A DNA stretch of 64,000 nucleotides from Pontibacter mangrovi (GCF_006385705.1 NZ_VFRQ01000015.1:1-64000); one strand, 5' to 3'. Counted from the first letter of the stretch, positions 24,383 to 34,103 are shown. Numbers and translations are program-made. Notes: a model not told the origin generated them from the letters alone.

Positions 24383-25390
24383 TCAGCCATTAGTTTTATG
24401 TACCACATCCCAGGTCCAGCCGTCCATTTCCAGTAATGCCGTAAGCAGTTTTCTGTGTTCCTGTACCTCATGGCTAAAAAGTGGCTTATGCTGGAGTGGT
24501 ATCCCTTTCTCCTCCAGCTCCGAAAGATCAGGAACTGGGGCGCCCTCTTTAGGGGAGGCACTTGTCAAGAAGCTGCCTTTTACCATATTTAGGTACGAGT
24601 CCAGCGCTTTCTGCAGCATACTCATTTTCAGCTGATCTACTCCCGCCTGTGGTGATACCGTTTGCGCCAGCATCAGGTGCGTTTCAGCCAGCAGCACAAC
24701 AGCAGGTGTGATAGCCTGTTCAGGCTTACTGTCATGAAAATAGTGAATGACAGGGTAAGACTGATGGTTAACGGTGTGCTGCAGCAGCATTTGACACAGA
24801 TCCGAAGTAGTATCGAAGAAAGAAGAGAGTTCTTGCCCGTTCCAGCTGTTGGTTAGTACCTGCTGCGGCGTTTTACCCATACTGCTGATGTAAAGGCTGA
24901 GCTTGCTTTGCACGCCCACGGCAGACAGCACCGGGATGAAATACGTGATGGAAGTAGTGATGAAAGCCAGGCCGGAGAAAGCCGCGACACTGGTTACAAT
25001 CCGCCAGAAGTCATTGGTTACCACATAGTCGCCCACACCCAGCGTGGAGAGGGTAAAACCGGCATAATACAGCTTCTCCCAGGCATCGGCAGGAGCCAGC
25101 GTACTGCTCTTCTGAACAGCGTCGGGATCTGACAGCAGCAGCAGGAACAGCCCCAGCCAAAGCCCGACTACCCACACCAGCAGGATAGAGACCAGTACAG
25201 ATGGGCCGGCATACTGTAGCAGTTTTGATTTTCCTTTTCTGCCTGCAGCAAGAAAGAACACTTTCCAGACGGACCTGGACACAAGATTGGTGATTTTTCC
25301 TCCTCCGTTGGACGAAAGCGTGGTTTTAATGATATCAAGTACGGTGATGGCAAAAAGGAAGGCTCCAAGGCAGAGGTATAGGATATTCAT
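24383..25390 (-). CDS. Two-pore-helix-type ion channel protein
   Basis: A 335-residue membrane protein. An N-terminal hydrophobic helix (4-24) is followed by helices at about 63-85 and 135-160. Between the last two is the pore loop YYAGFTLSTLGVGDYV, with TLGVGD in place of the K-channel filter TVGYGD. The last 170 residues are soluble and helical, ending in a W-rich tail. It is likely a K+ or other cation channel. This is the only minus-strand gene between 20 and 30 kb, so it is transcribed alone. Confidence 0.75.
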   Translation of the reverse strand: MNILYLCLGAFLFAITVLDIIKTTLSSNGGGKITNLVSRSVWKVFFLAAGRKGKSKLLQYAGPSVLVSILLVWVVGLWLGLFLLLLSDPDAVQKSSTLAPADAWEKLYYAGFTLSTLGVGDYVVTNDFWRIVTSVAAFSGLAFITTSITYFIPVLSAVGVQSKLSLYISSMGKTPQQVLTNSWNGQELSSFFDTTSDLCQMLLQHTVNHQSYPVIHYFHDSKPEQAITPAVVLLAETHLMLAQTVSPQAGVDQLKMSMLQKALDSYLNMVKGSFLTSASPKEGAPVPDLSELEEKGIPLQHKPLFSHEVQEHRKLLTALLEMDGWTWDVVHKTNG

Positions 25391-25643
25391 AAAATAGCAT
25401 GGTTTGCACTAAATATGCTTCTTAACGAATATATAGAAGAATGGATTTGCAGCACTTTTTGTAATTCGCTAGCCGGTGCAGTTAAACAACATGCCTACAA
25501 ATTGTTTTAACCTTTACCTCTTGCCGATTGATAATTCAAGGCGGTTTTTTTCTAAGTATATATAAAAATTGACTCAAAATATGTAAAACGGTGCTGCTAC
25601 ACGGAGAGTATAACAGAAATGTGTTGAACTAATTTGTATAACT

Positions 25644-25967
25644 ATGAACAAAGACTTAATAAAAGCCTTAGCAGCATGTGAGGTATCTTGCAACCATTGT
25701 GCTATTTCTTGCCTCCAGGAAGACGATATAAAAAAAATGGTGCCCTGCATCCGGCTGGATCTGGACTGCGCTGCTATTTGTAGAGCTACATTAGACTATG
25801 TATCGCGTGACTCCCGCTACGCGAAAGATCTTGTACAGGAGTGTATCAAAATTACCAAAGCCTGCCAAGAAGAATGCAAGAAACACGATATGCAGCATTG
25901 CCAGGAATGTGCTGACTCTTGCGCCAAGTTAGTGCAGGCCTGTGAGCAGTACATGAGTGCTTCATAA
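25644..25967 (+). CDS. csp: Csp-type four-helix copper-storage protein
   Basis: A 107-residue Cys-rich helical protein with the DUF326/Csp pattern: C12, C16, C19 and C24, then C35, C43 and C47, and a C-terminal run CQEECKKHDMQHCQECADSC. In Csp proteins these Cys line the inside of a four-helix bundle and bind many Cu(I) ions. There is no signal peptide, so this is the cytosolic Csp3-like form, which would buffer copper inside the cell. It lies upstream of the multicopper oxidase gene. Confidence 0.9.
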   Translation: MNKDLIKALAACEVSCNHCAISCLQEDDIKKMVPCIRLDLDCAAICRATLDYVSRDSRYAKDLVQECIKITKACQEECKKHDMQHCQECADSCAKLVQACEQYMSAS

Positions 25968-26345
25968 ATCAGGCTTAAGTATGGTAGCTGGTTTACTGAA
26001 AGCCAAATTGTTTGCCACACTAGTATAAAATGATGTGGCAAGTACAAAGAGCAACTACTAAGTAGCCAGTGAAACCGGTGATAATACCGTACAACTAAAC
26101 TGATGTATAGTTACTTGAGCCATAAAAAAGTACAATAGAAATATCCCCCTGCTGTCGGAGATTTTTGCAGTCGCTCCGGTGGTGGGGGTTTACTATTTAA
26201 AGCTAAAGCAGAATTACCGCCAGCTTCAAGCTTACAGAATTAACTGAAAGGCTGTGTCAGTTGAGTGGATAGGAAGCCGGAGCAGAGTTTCTCTTTGGCT
26301 GTAGGGCAAATCAGCCAGTCAAAGTATATTAAATTTCCCATACTT
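25968..26345. other. Gene-poor stretch upstream of the multicopper oxidase
   Basis: A frame without a start codon (about 26123-26246) encodes LSEIFAVAPVVGVYYLK-like hydrophobic sequence ending in a stop, which might be the 3' tail of a lost gene. CCCCCTGCTG and GGTGGTGGGGGTT segments could pair. Neither is strong. No clear promoter box was found. Confidence 0.3.
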
Positions 26346-28916
26346 ATGCAAAGTATCCTGAATAGTAGAAATTATGCAGCGTTAGTGATTTTCATGATAA
26401 TACACCTTGCGCTTACCCAAAAAGAGGCCGCTGCCCAAACCGACACTATTGTTTACAACCTGACCATTGACCAGCAGCAGGTGAAGATAGCCGGCAAAAA
26501 AAGTATGGGCATGACCATCAACGGCTCCATCCCCGGCCCGACCCTGCGGTTTAAGATCGGCGACTATGCGGTGATCCGTGTGACCAACAAGATGCCTAAG
26601 GAAACTTCTATCCATTGGCACGGCATCCTACTGCCCAACTTCTTTGACGGGGTTCCTTACCTTACCACACCGCCCGTTGAGCCGGGCACTACCTTTACCT
26701 ATGAATTTGAGCTTAAGCATACCGGCACCTACTGGTATCACTCCCACACCGGTTTGCAGGAGCAGATGGGGGTGTATGGCTCCATTGTGGTTGAGGACCG
26801 GGAACAGAAGCTGGACTATGACTCGGACCTGGTGGTGGTGCTGTCGGACTGGACCTACGAAAAACCTACAAACGTACTGAAGACGCTGAAGCGAGGCTTG
26901 GAAATCTATGACATCCAGAAGGGCACTTCCATACCGCTAAGTATGGTAATAGCCAGGGGAGCATTGGGGGCGCAGCTAAATTTTTGGAAACAGCGCATGG
27001 AGGGAGCCGACATCGCCGACATATACTACCCCGCCTTCCTGACAAACGGGCAGCCTGTGCGGGAGTACCCAGAGTATAAGCCGGGGCAAAAGGTAAGGCT
27101 GCGGGTGATCAACGCAGCCGCATCCAGCCAGTTCTGGCTCACCTTTGGCGGAGACACGCCCCTGTTGGTTGCCGCCGATGGCCCCGATGTGGTACCCGTT
27201 AAGCGTGACAAAACCTTTATCGCGGTAGCCGAGACCTACGATTTTATTGTGACCATTCCGCAGAACGGGAAGCTGGAGATGAAGGCCACCGTGCAGGACG
27301 GCTCCGGCCACACCTCTGCCTTGCTTGGCCAGGGGCCTGTTATACCCGCACCCGATGTGCCCCGACCGGATAAGATTGCGATGATGCAGCAGATGGCAGC
27401 CATGAGCATGAAAATGGGAGCTCCGGCCACCAAGTTCAACCCCAGCGAGGAGGAGCCTTACGAGATGATGAAGGAGTGGGGCATGCAGATGGATGATGAG
27501 ATGCAGATGGGGGAAGGCATGCACATGGAGCACGGCAAAAGTATGGACCAGATGGACATGAAACAGCCGGAAAAGAAGCAGAAGCCCATGCAGCACAACA
27601 TGGAGATGAAGCAGGACACAACAGGCGCTAAAAAGATAGACCACTCCAAAATGGAGCACCAGAGAATGCCAAAAGACACCACCGCTGCAAAGGGTATGGA
27701 TCACACCAAAATGAACCATACCATGCACAGCAGGGAAATGCGGCAAGACTCCGCCGTTGCCATGGAAATGGACCACGCGAAGATGAACCACCGTATGCAC
27801 GAGCAAGATGTTGACACAGCCAAAGCCAACTCCATTAAAGAGCGCAAAAGCATCGGAATGCAGCACGAGGGAATGCCCGGTATGGAGATGTTTGCTGAAT
27901 ACAACTACGACTACCTGAAGGCGCCCGAGTCAACCGACTTTGCAGAAGACAAACCTGTGCGGGAGATACTCCTCAACCTGACCGGCAACATGGTGCGCTA
28001 TATTTGGAGTATGAACGGCGTGCCACTAAAAGAAGCTGACAAAATAAAAATTAACCAGGGCGAAGTTACCCGCATCACGCTCAACAACCTGACCATGATG
28101 CACCACCCTATGCACCTGCATGGGCATTTCTTTCGGGTGATAAACGAGCACGGGGAGTACTCGCCGCTCAAGCACACCGTAAACGTGGCACCGATGCAGA
28201 AAGTGGTGATTGAGTTTGATGCCAACGAGTACGGCGACTGGTTTTTCCATTGCCACATCCTCTACCACCTCGATGCCGGTATGGCCCGCATCTTCAGTTA
28301 TGACACTCCCCGCGACCCGCGCCTGAAAGGCTACCCGCTCAACATCCTGACAAACAAAAGCAACCACTTCTTCTTCTGGGGTGCCGTGGATGCCGCCTCC
28401 CACATGAGCGAGACAAGGATGGTGCTATCGAATCTGCGCAACCAGTTTACCTTAACAGCAGAGTACGGATGGAACAAGAACCTGGAGGCAGAGCTTACCT
28501 ACGGCAGGTTCCTGTACGATTACCTGAACGTGTTTGTGGGGGTGAATGTGGAAAACGAGCAAGAGGATAGTATGGATGAGGTTGAGACCACCGCCATTAC
28601 CGGCATTAGGTGGCTGACACCTTATATGTTCAATCTGGACCTGCGCATGGATAACAAACTGCGCCCTCAGATCAGCCTGGGCCGGGAAGTTCTCATTTTT
28701 CCGCGTACGTTTCTGTTTGGCGAGTATGAGTACCAGGCGGACTTTGGTTGGGTTAACGACTTTGAGCCGGAGGAAGGCACGGGTAAAGTGGATAGTTACC
28801 GAAGCGAGACCACCTGGAATGTGGGGCTGGAGTACCTGATGTCGAAGAGTTTTTCGCTGATGGGCAGCTACGACAACCGCTTCGGAGCGGGCGGTGGCCT
28901 AACGGTGCGCTTCTGA
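26346..28916 (+). CDS. Multicopper oxidase fused to CopB-like outer-membrane region
   Basis: An 856-residue protein from ATG 26346, where a signal peptide begins (MQSILNSRNYAALVIFMIIH...AAAQ). Cupredoxin domains carry all four copper motifs: HWHGILLPNFFDGVPY, YWYHSHTGLQEQMG, HHPMHLHGHFF and GDWFFHCHILYHLDAGM. Between domains 2 and 3 a linker of about 170 residues is packed with Met and His (MQMDDEMQMGEGMHMEHGK and repeated DHSKM/DHTKM/DHAKM units), a copper-loading region as in PcoA/CopA. The last 170 residues (from SNHFFFWGAVDAASHMS) alternate strands and end in GGGLTVRF, resembling PcoB/CopB. It therefore combines CopA and CopB functions, oxidizing Cu(I) and perhaps anchoring at the outer membrane. 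Confidence 0.9.
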   Translation: MQSILNSRNYAALVIFMIIHLALTQKEAAAQTDTIVYNLTIDQQQVKIAGKKSMGMTINGSIPGPTLRFKIGDYAVIRVTNKMPKETSIHWHGILLPNFFDGVPYLTTPPVEPGTTFTYEFELKHTGTYWYHSHTGLQEQMGVYGSIVVEDREQKLDYDSDLVVVLSDWTYEKPTNVLKTLKRGLEIYDIQKGTSIPLSMVIARGALGAQLNFWKQRMEGADIADIYYPAFLTNGQPVREYPEYKPGQKVRLRVINAAASSQFWLTFGGDTPLLVAADGPDVVPVKRDKTFIAVAETYDFIVTIPQNGKLEMKATVQDGSGHTSALLGQGPVIPAPDVPRPDKIAMMQQMAAMSMKMGAPATKFNPSEEEPYEMMKEWGMQMDDEMQMGEGMHMEHGKSMDQMDMKQPEKKQKPMQHNMEMKQDTTGAKKIDHSKMEHQRMPKDTTAAKGMDHTKMNHTMHSREMRQDSAVAMEMDHAKMNHRMHEQDVDTAKANSIKERKSIGMQHEGMPGMEMFAEYNYDYLKAPESTDFAEDKPVREILLNLTGNMVRYIWSMNGVPLKEADKIKINQGEVTRITLNNLTMMHHPMHLHGHFFRVINEHGEYSPLKHTVNVAPMQKVVIEFDANEYGDWFFHCHILYHLDAGMARIFSYDTPRDPRLKGYPLNILTNKSNHFFFWGAVDAASHMSETRMVLSNLRNQFTLTAEYGWNKNLEAELTYGRFLYDYLNVFVGVNVENEQEDSMDEVETTAITGIRWLTPYMFNLDLRMDNKLRPQISLGREVLIFPRTFLFGEYEYQADFGWVNDFEPEEGTGKVDSYRSETTWNVGLEYLMSKSFSLMGSYDNRFGAGGGLTVRF

Positions 28917-29004
28917 TGTAGTTTCTGCGTTCCCTGGAGTAGGTAATTTTAGACTTTAGCGCCCAGTTTTGAACCGGTTGTGGATTTGGTGTTATATTAG
29001 CCTG

Positions 29005-29811
29005 ATGAAGTTAAAAAGTAAGCAATATTATATCCGCAAATCTCACCGCTATCTTGGCCTTGTGTTAGGCGTTCAATTCTTCTTCTGGACACTTGGTGGG
29101 TTATACTTCAGCTGGAATAATATTGATAAGGTACACGGGGACCACCTCAGGAGCGGGAAGAAATATTTCCCGGCGTCTATGCAAATGGTATCGCCACAGG
29201 TAGTGCTGGAGCAGCTAAAAGTAAATAAGGCGATAGACTCTGTGCAGTCGGTGCAGCTGATCGAAATTGCGGGTGTGCCTACTTACCAGGTGCGCTACTT
29301 TTCGGGTGCCATGGATCACGCACAGCATGAAGCTGAGGGGCACATGCCGAGCCATACTTCCAATGTAAAAGTGCAGCTGGCCAATGCCGAAACCGGTGCG
29401 TTTGTCTCACCGCTTTCTGAAGATATGGCCGTGGTAGTTGCCAAACGGCAAATGGCGGATCCGATAAAAGTGGATAAAGTGGAGTACCTGACAGAAGTTA
29501 GTTCGCACCACGAGTACCGCGAAAAACCGTTGCCAGCATGGGCCGTAACCTTTAGCAAGCCGGACAAATGTACGGTGTACGTTTCAGCAGAGTTAGGTAC
29601 ATTCCAGGCTATACGCCACGACCAATGGCGCGTATTCGATTTCCTCTGGATGCTGCACACCATGGACTACGCCGGCAGAGACAATTTCGGAAACGTGTTG
29701 TTAAAAGCGTTCTCTATCTTTGGCTTGCTTACTATACTTTCCGGCTTTGTGCTGTATTATATGTCGTCACCGTCGGTAAGAAAAGTAAAGAAGCGGGTGC
29801 AGAAAGTATAG
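29005..29811 (+). CDS. PepSY-domain membrane protein
   Basis: A 268-residue protein from ATG 29005; a TTG 36 bases upstream is also in frame. The N-terminus KSHRYLGLVLGVQFFFWTLGG is the first helix of the PepSY-associated TM family with its conserved KSH/H-R-Y-LG motif. A periplasmic loop of about 190 residues contains two PepSY-like strands (VEYLTEVSSHHEYREKPLPAW). The final helix is LLKAFSIFGLLTILSGFVLYY. Relatives bind heme or metals or assist iron and copper oxidoreduction. Next to the oxidase it may serve copper or electron transfer; this is inferred. Confidence 0.8.
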   Translation: MKLKSKQYYIRKSHRYLGLVLGVQFFFWTLGGLYFSWNNIDKVHGDHLRSGKKYFPASMQMVSPQVVLEQLKVNKAIDSVQSVQLIEIAGVPTYQVRYFSGAMDHAQHEAEGHMPSHTSNVKVQLANAETGAFVSPLSEDMAVVVAKRQMADPIKVDKVEYLTEVSSHHEYREKPLPAWAVTFSKPDKCTVYVSAELGTFQAIRHDQWRVFDFLWMLHTMDYAGRDNFGNVLLKAFSIFGLLTILSGFVLYYMSSPSVRKVKKRVQKV

Positions 29812-29853
29812 CGCATCATCTTAATAAACCCTTATCTAAAGTATAAATTCAAC

Positions 29854-30465
29854 GTGAAAAAGAAGACATTCCTTTTAGGAGCTGCGACCGTAGCGGCAGC
29901 AATCACAACAAGTTGCACCAGTACCACAGAGGAGAGCCAGCAGGAGCAGGTTTCCTCTGTAGAAATAGCAGAAACCCCAGAGCCACAGGAGTCACAGCCA
30001 GACACGATTAAAGGCAGCATCCCATCCGAAGCCACAGGAAGTATAGGCAACGCAGACATTAAAATAAACTACCATGCACCGGGCGTAAAAGGGCGAATTA
30101 TTTGGGGAGGTTTGGTGCCGTACAACCAGGTATGGGTAACAGGAGCACACATGGCCACCTCTTTTGAAACTGATAAAGCCTTGATAATTGATGGCAAGGA
30201 ATTACCTGCCGGTAAGTATGCTTTATTTACCATACCGGGAAAAAATGAGTGGACGGTGATCTTCAATAGGGACTGGCAGCAGCACCTGGCCGACAAGTAC
30301 GATCAGAAAAAGGATGTGCTGCGAGTGCAGGTGAAGCCAGAGGAACTGAAACAACACCAGGAAAGATTGAAGTATGAGATACTTGGGAAAAATAGCTCAG
30401 AAGGCGACATTCTTATTGCCTGGGATAAAGTTGGACTAACGGTGCCAGTTAGATCTAACTCGTAA
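29854..30465 (+). CDS. DUF2911 lipoprotein
   Basis: A 203-residue exported protein starting with GTG at 29854. Signal KKKTFLLGAATVAAAITTSC has a lipobox with C21. Residues 60-200 match DUF2911: IKINYHAPGVKGRIIWGGLVPYNQVW, GAHMATSFETDKAL, GKYALFTIPGKNEWTVIFN and ILIAWDKVGLTVPV. This family is common in Bacteroidota and of unknown function. It is the last plus-strand gene of the oxidase-PepSY run. Confidence 0.85.
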   Translation: MKKKTFLLGAATVAAAITTSCTSTTEESQQEQVSSVEIAETPEPQESQPDTIKGSIPSEATGSIGNADIKINYHAPGVKGRIIWGGLVPYNQVWVTGAHMATSFETDKALIIDGKELPAGKYALFTIPGKNEWTVIFNRDWQQHLADKYDQKKDVLRVQVKPEELKQHQERLKYEILGKNSSEGDILIAWDKVGLTVPVRSNS

Positions 30466-30473
30466 TCAAAGCA

Positions 30474-30508
30474 TAAGGAGGTGGCAAACGCGCTCTGACA
30501 CCTCCTTA
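30474..30508. terminator. Hairpin after the DUF2911 gene
   Basis: A 10-bp perfect stem TAAGGAGGTG/CACCTCCTTA (30474-30483 and 30499-30508) lies 8 bases past the stop codon. The tract after it is only mildly T-rich, so it is a probable but weak terminator in a convergent region. Confidence 0.55.
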
Positions 30509-30659
30509 TAGATTTAACGATAGAAGGCAATATAACTTTGGGAACAGACGCAAATATTCATCTGCACCAACTGGTAGCGCTGGCTCCCACACCCAGCACC
30601 ACACGAGGCGTAACTTGCCTTCCGACTCTGATCTCGGCAAGATCTATAACCTCCACCTG

Positions 30660-32801
30660 CTACTTTAGCTGCCTACGCAGCAGCTGCGCGTTAATAGCCA
30701 CAATCACGGTGCTCAGGCTCATGAGCGCCGCCCCAACAGCAGGAGACACCATGATACCCTGCTGATACAGCACACCGGCAGCCAGCGGTAGCGCCACCAC
30801 GTTATAGCCCGTTGCCCAGATCAGGTTCTGGATCATTTTCCGGTAAGTTGCCTTACCAAATAGTATGAGCGAGGCAATGTCCTGCGGATTGCTGTTGACC
30901 AGGATGATGTCGGCAGTCTCGGCGGCCACATCGGTGCCCGAGCCCACGGCAATGCCCACGTCGGCCTGCGCCAGGGCAGGGGCGTCGTTCACGCCGTCGC
31001 CCGTCATGGCCACAAACTCACCATTTTGCTGTAGCTCTTTTACTTTCTCCTGCTTCTGGTGCGGCAGCACATTGGCCAGGTAGCCATCCATGCCCAGTTT
31101 GTCGCTTACGCTCTTGGCTACACGCTCATTGTCACCGGTTAGCAATAAGTTCTTAATGCCGTTCTCTTTCAGTATCTTTATGGCTTCCTCTGACTCAGGT
31201 CGTATTTGGTCTTTCAACGTGATAAAGCCTGCCACCTGTTGGTCTATCATAATATAGACCACGGTTTCTACACCATCTTCGGCATCGTTTTCGGGTACTT
31301 GTATGTTGAACTCTTTAATGTAGTTTGGCCCTACTACCTTCACATCCTTTCCTTCCACGGTTCCCTCCAAGCCCTTGCCGGGCAGGTAGTGAAAGTCAGA
31401 GGAAGCGGGTATGGTAATGCCTTCTGTCTCAACCTTGCGCAACACGCCCTGCGATATGTAGTGCTCTGAGTTTTGCTCGACTCCGGCTGCCAACCTTAGC
31501 AATTCCTGCTCTGTGTAGGCCGGGTTCAGCGATACAACCCGTGCCACCTCATGCGAGCCTTGGGTTAGGGTACCTGTTTTGTCGAAGATGATGGTGGTGA
31601 TGTTGCGTGAGTTCTCAAAAGCAGTACGGTTACGGATCAGGAGCCCATTGTTTGCAGATACAGCTGTAGAAATAGCCACTACCAACGGTATAGCCAAACC
31701 CAGCGCATGCGGACAAGAAATAACCATAACGGTAACCATCCGCTCCAAGGCAAAGCCAAACTCAGCACCGGCAATTAGCCACGCGACTAAGGTTAAAGTA
31801 CCGGCAGTAAGGGCAATGTAGGTGAGCCATTTGGCAGCCTTGTCGGCAAGCCGTTGCGTATCTGATTTTGTTTTCTGAGCCTCCTGTACCAAGGTAATTA
31901 CCTTGTTCAGGTAACTGTCTTTTCCGGTGCTTTGCACACGCACCTGTAGCGAGCCGTTGCCGTTTATGGAGCCACCAATTACCTTATCGCCTGGTTTTTT
32001 CTGCACCGGTTTGCTCTCACCAGTCAGCATGCTTTCGTTCAGGTAGCTATCTCCCTGTACCACTTCGCCATCGGCAGGCACTTTCTCACCGGGCTTTATT
32101 AGAATAAGATCATCTGCTTTTAGCTCCTCTACCTTCACTTTTATGGTTTGTCCATCTTTGATAAGCGCAGCCTCGGCTGGCATCATGCTCACCAGTAACT
32201 CAAGGGCTTTGGAGGCACCTAACACAGATCGCATCTCAATCCAGTGGCCCAGCAGCATTACCACAATCAGGGTGGCAAGTTCCCAGAAAAAGTCCATGCC
32301 TTTTATCCCGAAGGCCACTGCCGTGCTGTATACATAGGCCACGGTAATGGCTACGCCAATCAGCGTCATCATGCCCGGGGCCTTTTTCTTAACCTCCTCG
32401 GCAAGGCCTGTTAGAAATGGCCAACCCCCATAAAAGTAGATGATGCTGGAAAGCACAAAGGAAATCATCATGTTGTAGGGGATATTCAAAGAGTAGCCCA
32501 GAATATCCTGGATCATAGGGCTGATGATGATAACCGGAACCGATAATGCAAGTGAAACCCAGAAGCGTTTCTTAAAGTCCTCGATCATCATGCGGTGGTG
32601 GTCGTGGTGGCCCTCATGCTCCCCGTGTTCCGCGTGGCCTATGTGCTCTTCGTGCGGTGGGGGCGTGCCTTCTCCATGCGGCATGGCCTTGTGGTGGGCG
32701 TGCAGTGTCTTTTCCTCCAGCCGCTCTGTTACCTGGTTTTTCTGATCCTTTGCCTGCTGGCGCTGACTTTTCCCCTGGTGGTGTTGATGGTCATGATTCA
32801 T
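30660..32801 (-). CDS. copB: P1B-3-type copper-translocating ATPase (CopB)
   Basis: A 713-residue P-type ATPase with a long His-rich N-terminus (HDHQHHQGK, then HEEHIGHAEHGEHEGHHDHH) instead of a Cys-based HMA domain. Helix 6 carries CPHALGLAIP, the CPH signature of group P1B-3, which exports Cu(II) or Cu(I)/Ag(I). Phosphorylation site DKTGTLTQG, nucleotide-binding TGDN, and hinge GDGVNDAPALAQADVGIAVGSGTDVA are intact. It moves metal from cytosol to periplasm. Together with the CPC-type CopA at 44353 the window has both copper ATPase classes. It lies downstream of small metal-island genes in the same direction. Confidence 0.92.
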   Translation of the reverse strand: MNHDHQHHQGKSQRQQAKDQKNQVTERLEEKTLHAHHKAMPHGEGTPPPHEEHIGHAEHGEHEGHHDHHRMMIEDFKKRFWVSLALSVPVIIISPMIQDILGYSLNIPYNMMISFVLSSIIYFYGGWPFLTGLAEEVKKKAPGMMTLIGVAITVAYVYSTAVAFGIKGMDFFWELATLIVVMLLGHWIEMRSVLGASKALELLVSMMPAEAALIKDGQTIKVKVEELKADDLILIKPGEKVPADGEVVQGDSYLNESMLTGESKPVQKKPGDKVIGGSINGNGSLQVRVQSTGKDSYLNKVITLVQEAQKTKSDTQRLADKAAKWLTYIALTAGTLTLVAWLIAGAEFGFALERMVTVMVISCPHALGLAIPLVVAISTAVSANNGLLIRNRTAFENSRNITTIIFDKTGTLTQGSHEVARVVSLNPAYTEQELLRLAAGVEQNSEHYISQGVLRKVETEGITIPASSDFHYLPGKGLEGTVEGKDVKVVGPNYIKEFNIQVPENDAEDGVETVVYIMIDQQVAGFITLKDQIRPESEEAIKILKENGIKNLLLTGDNERVAKSVSDKLGMDGYLANVLPHQKQEKVKELQQNGEFVAMTGDGVNDAPALAQADVGIAVGSGTDVAAETADIILVNSNPQDIASLILFGKATYRKMIQNLIWATGYNVVALPLAAGVLYQQGIMVSPAVGAALMSLSTVIVAINAQLLRRQLK

Positions 32802-32812
32802 GATAGTAGCTT

Positions 32813-33127
32813 CTAAGATTGATAATCAACTCTTAATTTTTGGGCCATTTCAGGCGTAACAGAATCGGCATACGTTCCATAAGCATCTATCAGTACACCT
32901 TTTACGCCCTGATCGGAGGAGATCGCGTACACAACCGAGTTATCGTCAGGGTTGCTAGCTCCTTCAAACCGATGTACCTCATTGATGTCAAACTCCCCCG
33001 CCCCTAACTCCAGTTGTAAACGGGGGCACTCCAGACAGTACGGGCGTAAGTTAAAGTCCTCCACATAGCCCCGCTTCTTTAAGTCATGGAGCGCCTCGAC
33101 TATGGTTTCGTAGTGGTACTTGTTCAT
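32813..33127 (-). CDS. Small conserved Bacteroidota protein upstream of copB
   Basis: A 104-residue protein (VEALHDLKKRGYVEDFNLRPYCLECPRLQLELGAGEF..VHRFEGASNPDDNSVVYAISSDQGVKGVLIDAYGTYAD in parts) belonging to a family widely labelled phosphoribosylpyrophosphate synthetase in databases. It is far too short for that enzyme and lacks its motifs, so the label is misleading. C31 and C34 form a CLEC pair. It ends 11 bases before copB and is probably co-transcribed. Function unknown; the CxxC and location suggest metal association. Confidence 0.75.
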   Translation of the reverse strand: MNKYHYETIVEALHDLKKRGYVEDFNLRPYCLECPRLQLELGAGEFDINEVHRFEGASNPDDNSVVYAISSDQGVKGVLIDAYGTYADSVTPEMAQKLRVDYQS

Positions 33128-33181
33128 CCTTGTCAGCTTTAAGTTTCATACATTTAGAATCTACGCGCACAGCTAAAAAGC

Positions 33182-33209
33182 AAAGGCGCAGCTATGGGGC
33201 TGCGCCTTT
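33182..33209 (-). terminator. Intrinsic terminator after the DUF2231 gene
   Basis: An 11-bp stem AAAGGCGCAGC/GCTGCGCCTTT (33182-33192 and 33199-33209) abuts the stop codon. The minus strand continues with a T-rich TTTGCTTTTTAGC. Confidence 0.75.
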
Positions 33210-33212
33210 AAA

Positions 33213-33884
33213 TTAATGATGGTGCCCTGTGTCCAGGTACTTGCCTTGGGGGCCGACTCCCTCTATGTGTACGAGCTGCGCACCATAATGTCCTGCCATG
33301 GCCACGCTGTAAGCGGCACCGGTAAGAACAAAGGCTACGACCAGCACGCTCCAGCGCTGGCCCTTAAACAGGAACTGACTCAGCAGCTGTGCCGTTAGGC
33401 CTATTCCCGCTAAGTAAATGGTCCAGTCGGCGTAGTAGTCGTGCTGGGCGAGTACAAGCTTTGCATGTTCTGTGAGTCCGCTGGTATGCGGATGCGCGAT
33501 TTTAGTAACATAGTAGGCCATGCCAAAGCTTATTAGGGTGGCTATGGTGGTGATCCAGTCCAGCTCTCTGCGCAGAAAAAGGATGTTGCAGAGCTGCACG
33601 GCGGCGGCTACCAACAGCAGCACGATGGGGAAATGCACAAGCAGAGGGTGCATGTTAGGGAAGTCATCCGGTCTGGCGTGGGCACTCTCCGGTTCTTGCT
33701 GGTGGGCGGCATGCGCTTCGGGAGCTACTGCGGGTTGCACTACGGCAGCGGTATCTACTATCTGCGGCTTCTCTTGCTTTGCGGCAGCCTTCCCGTGTTT
33801 CTCGCCTCCGTGTGCGTAAAGTGTTTGGGTACTAATTACAGATAAAAACAACATTAGGAGTAGTAAAAAACAGGTGTTTTTCAT
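33213..33884 (-). CDS. DUF2231 membrane protein with His-rich ends
   Basis: A 223-residue protein with a signal/anchor (MKNTCFLLLLMLFLSVISTQTLYAH), a His/Ala-rich periplasmic linker, and four helices. MHPLLVHFPIVLLLVAAAVQL and GHYGAQLVHIEGVGPQGKYL are DUF2231 signatures, with His pairs that may bind heme. It ends in TGHHH. Members sit in metal-resistance and cytochrome contexts. Heme or copper handling is likely, but the reaction is unknown. It stands alone between two terminator-like elements. Confidence 0.82.
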   Translation of the reverse strand: MKNTCFLLLLMLFLSVISTQTLYAHGGEKHGKAAAKQEKPQIVDTAAVVQPAVAPEAHAAHQQEPESAHARPDDFPNMHPLLVHFPIVLLLVAAAVQLCNILFLRRELDWITTIATLISFGMAYYVTKIAHPHTSGLTEHAKLVLAQHDYYADWTIYLAGIGLTAQLLSQFLFKGQRWSVLVVAFVLTGAAYSVAMAGHYGAQLVHIEGVGPQGKYLDTGHHH

Positions 33885-34103
33885 TCTTATAAAGCGTTAG
33901 TTAAGTGGGCGTATTATGATTTACACTAAACCTCCACAATACCTAACTACTCACAATAATATTAAAATTAGCAGCCACTGATTGCACACAAAAGTGCTAA
34001 GCAGGTGCGTTGCCTTTGAACACACTTAGAGTACTCGAGCGAGACGAAGGCAGTTTTATAAATTTATGGAGCAGCGTTATATATCTGTGGAGAAACCTTA
34101 GTA

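Noticed and set aside
26123-26246. Short hydrophobic frame upstream of the multicopper oxidase
   Set aside because: No start codon and too short to name; may be a remnant but cannot be supported.
26976-27866. A 296-codon His/Leu-rich minus-strand frame
   Set aside because: Produced by the reverse complement of the Met/His repeat linker of the multicopper oxidase.
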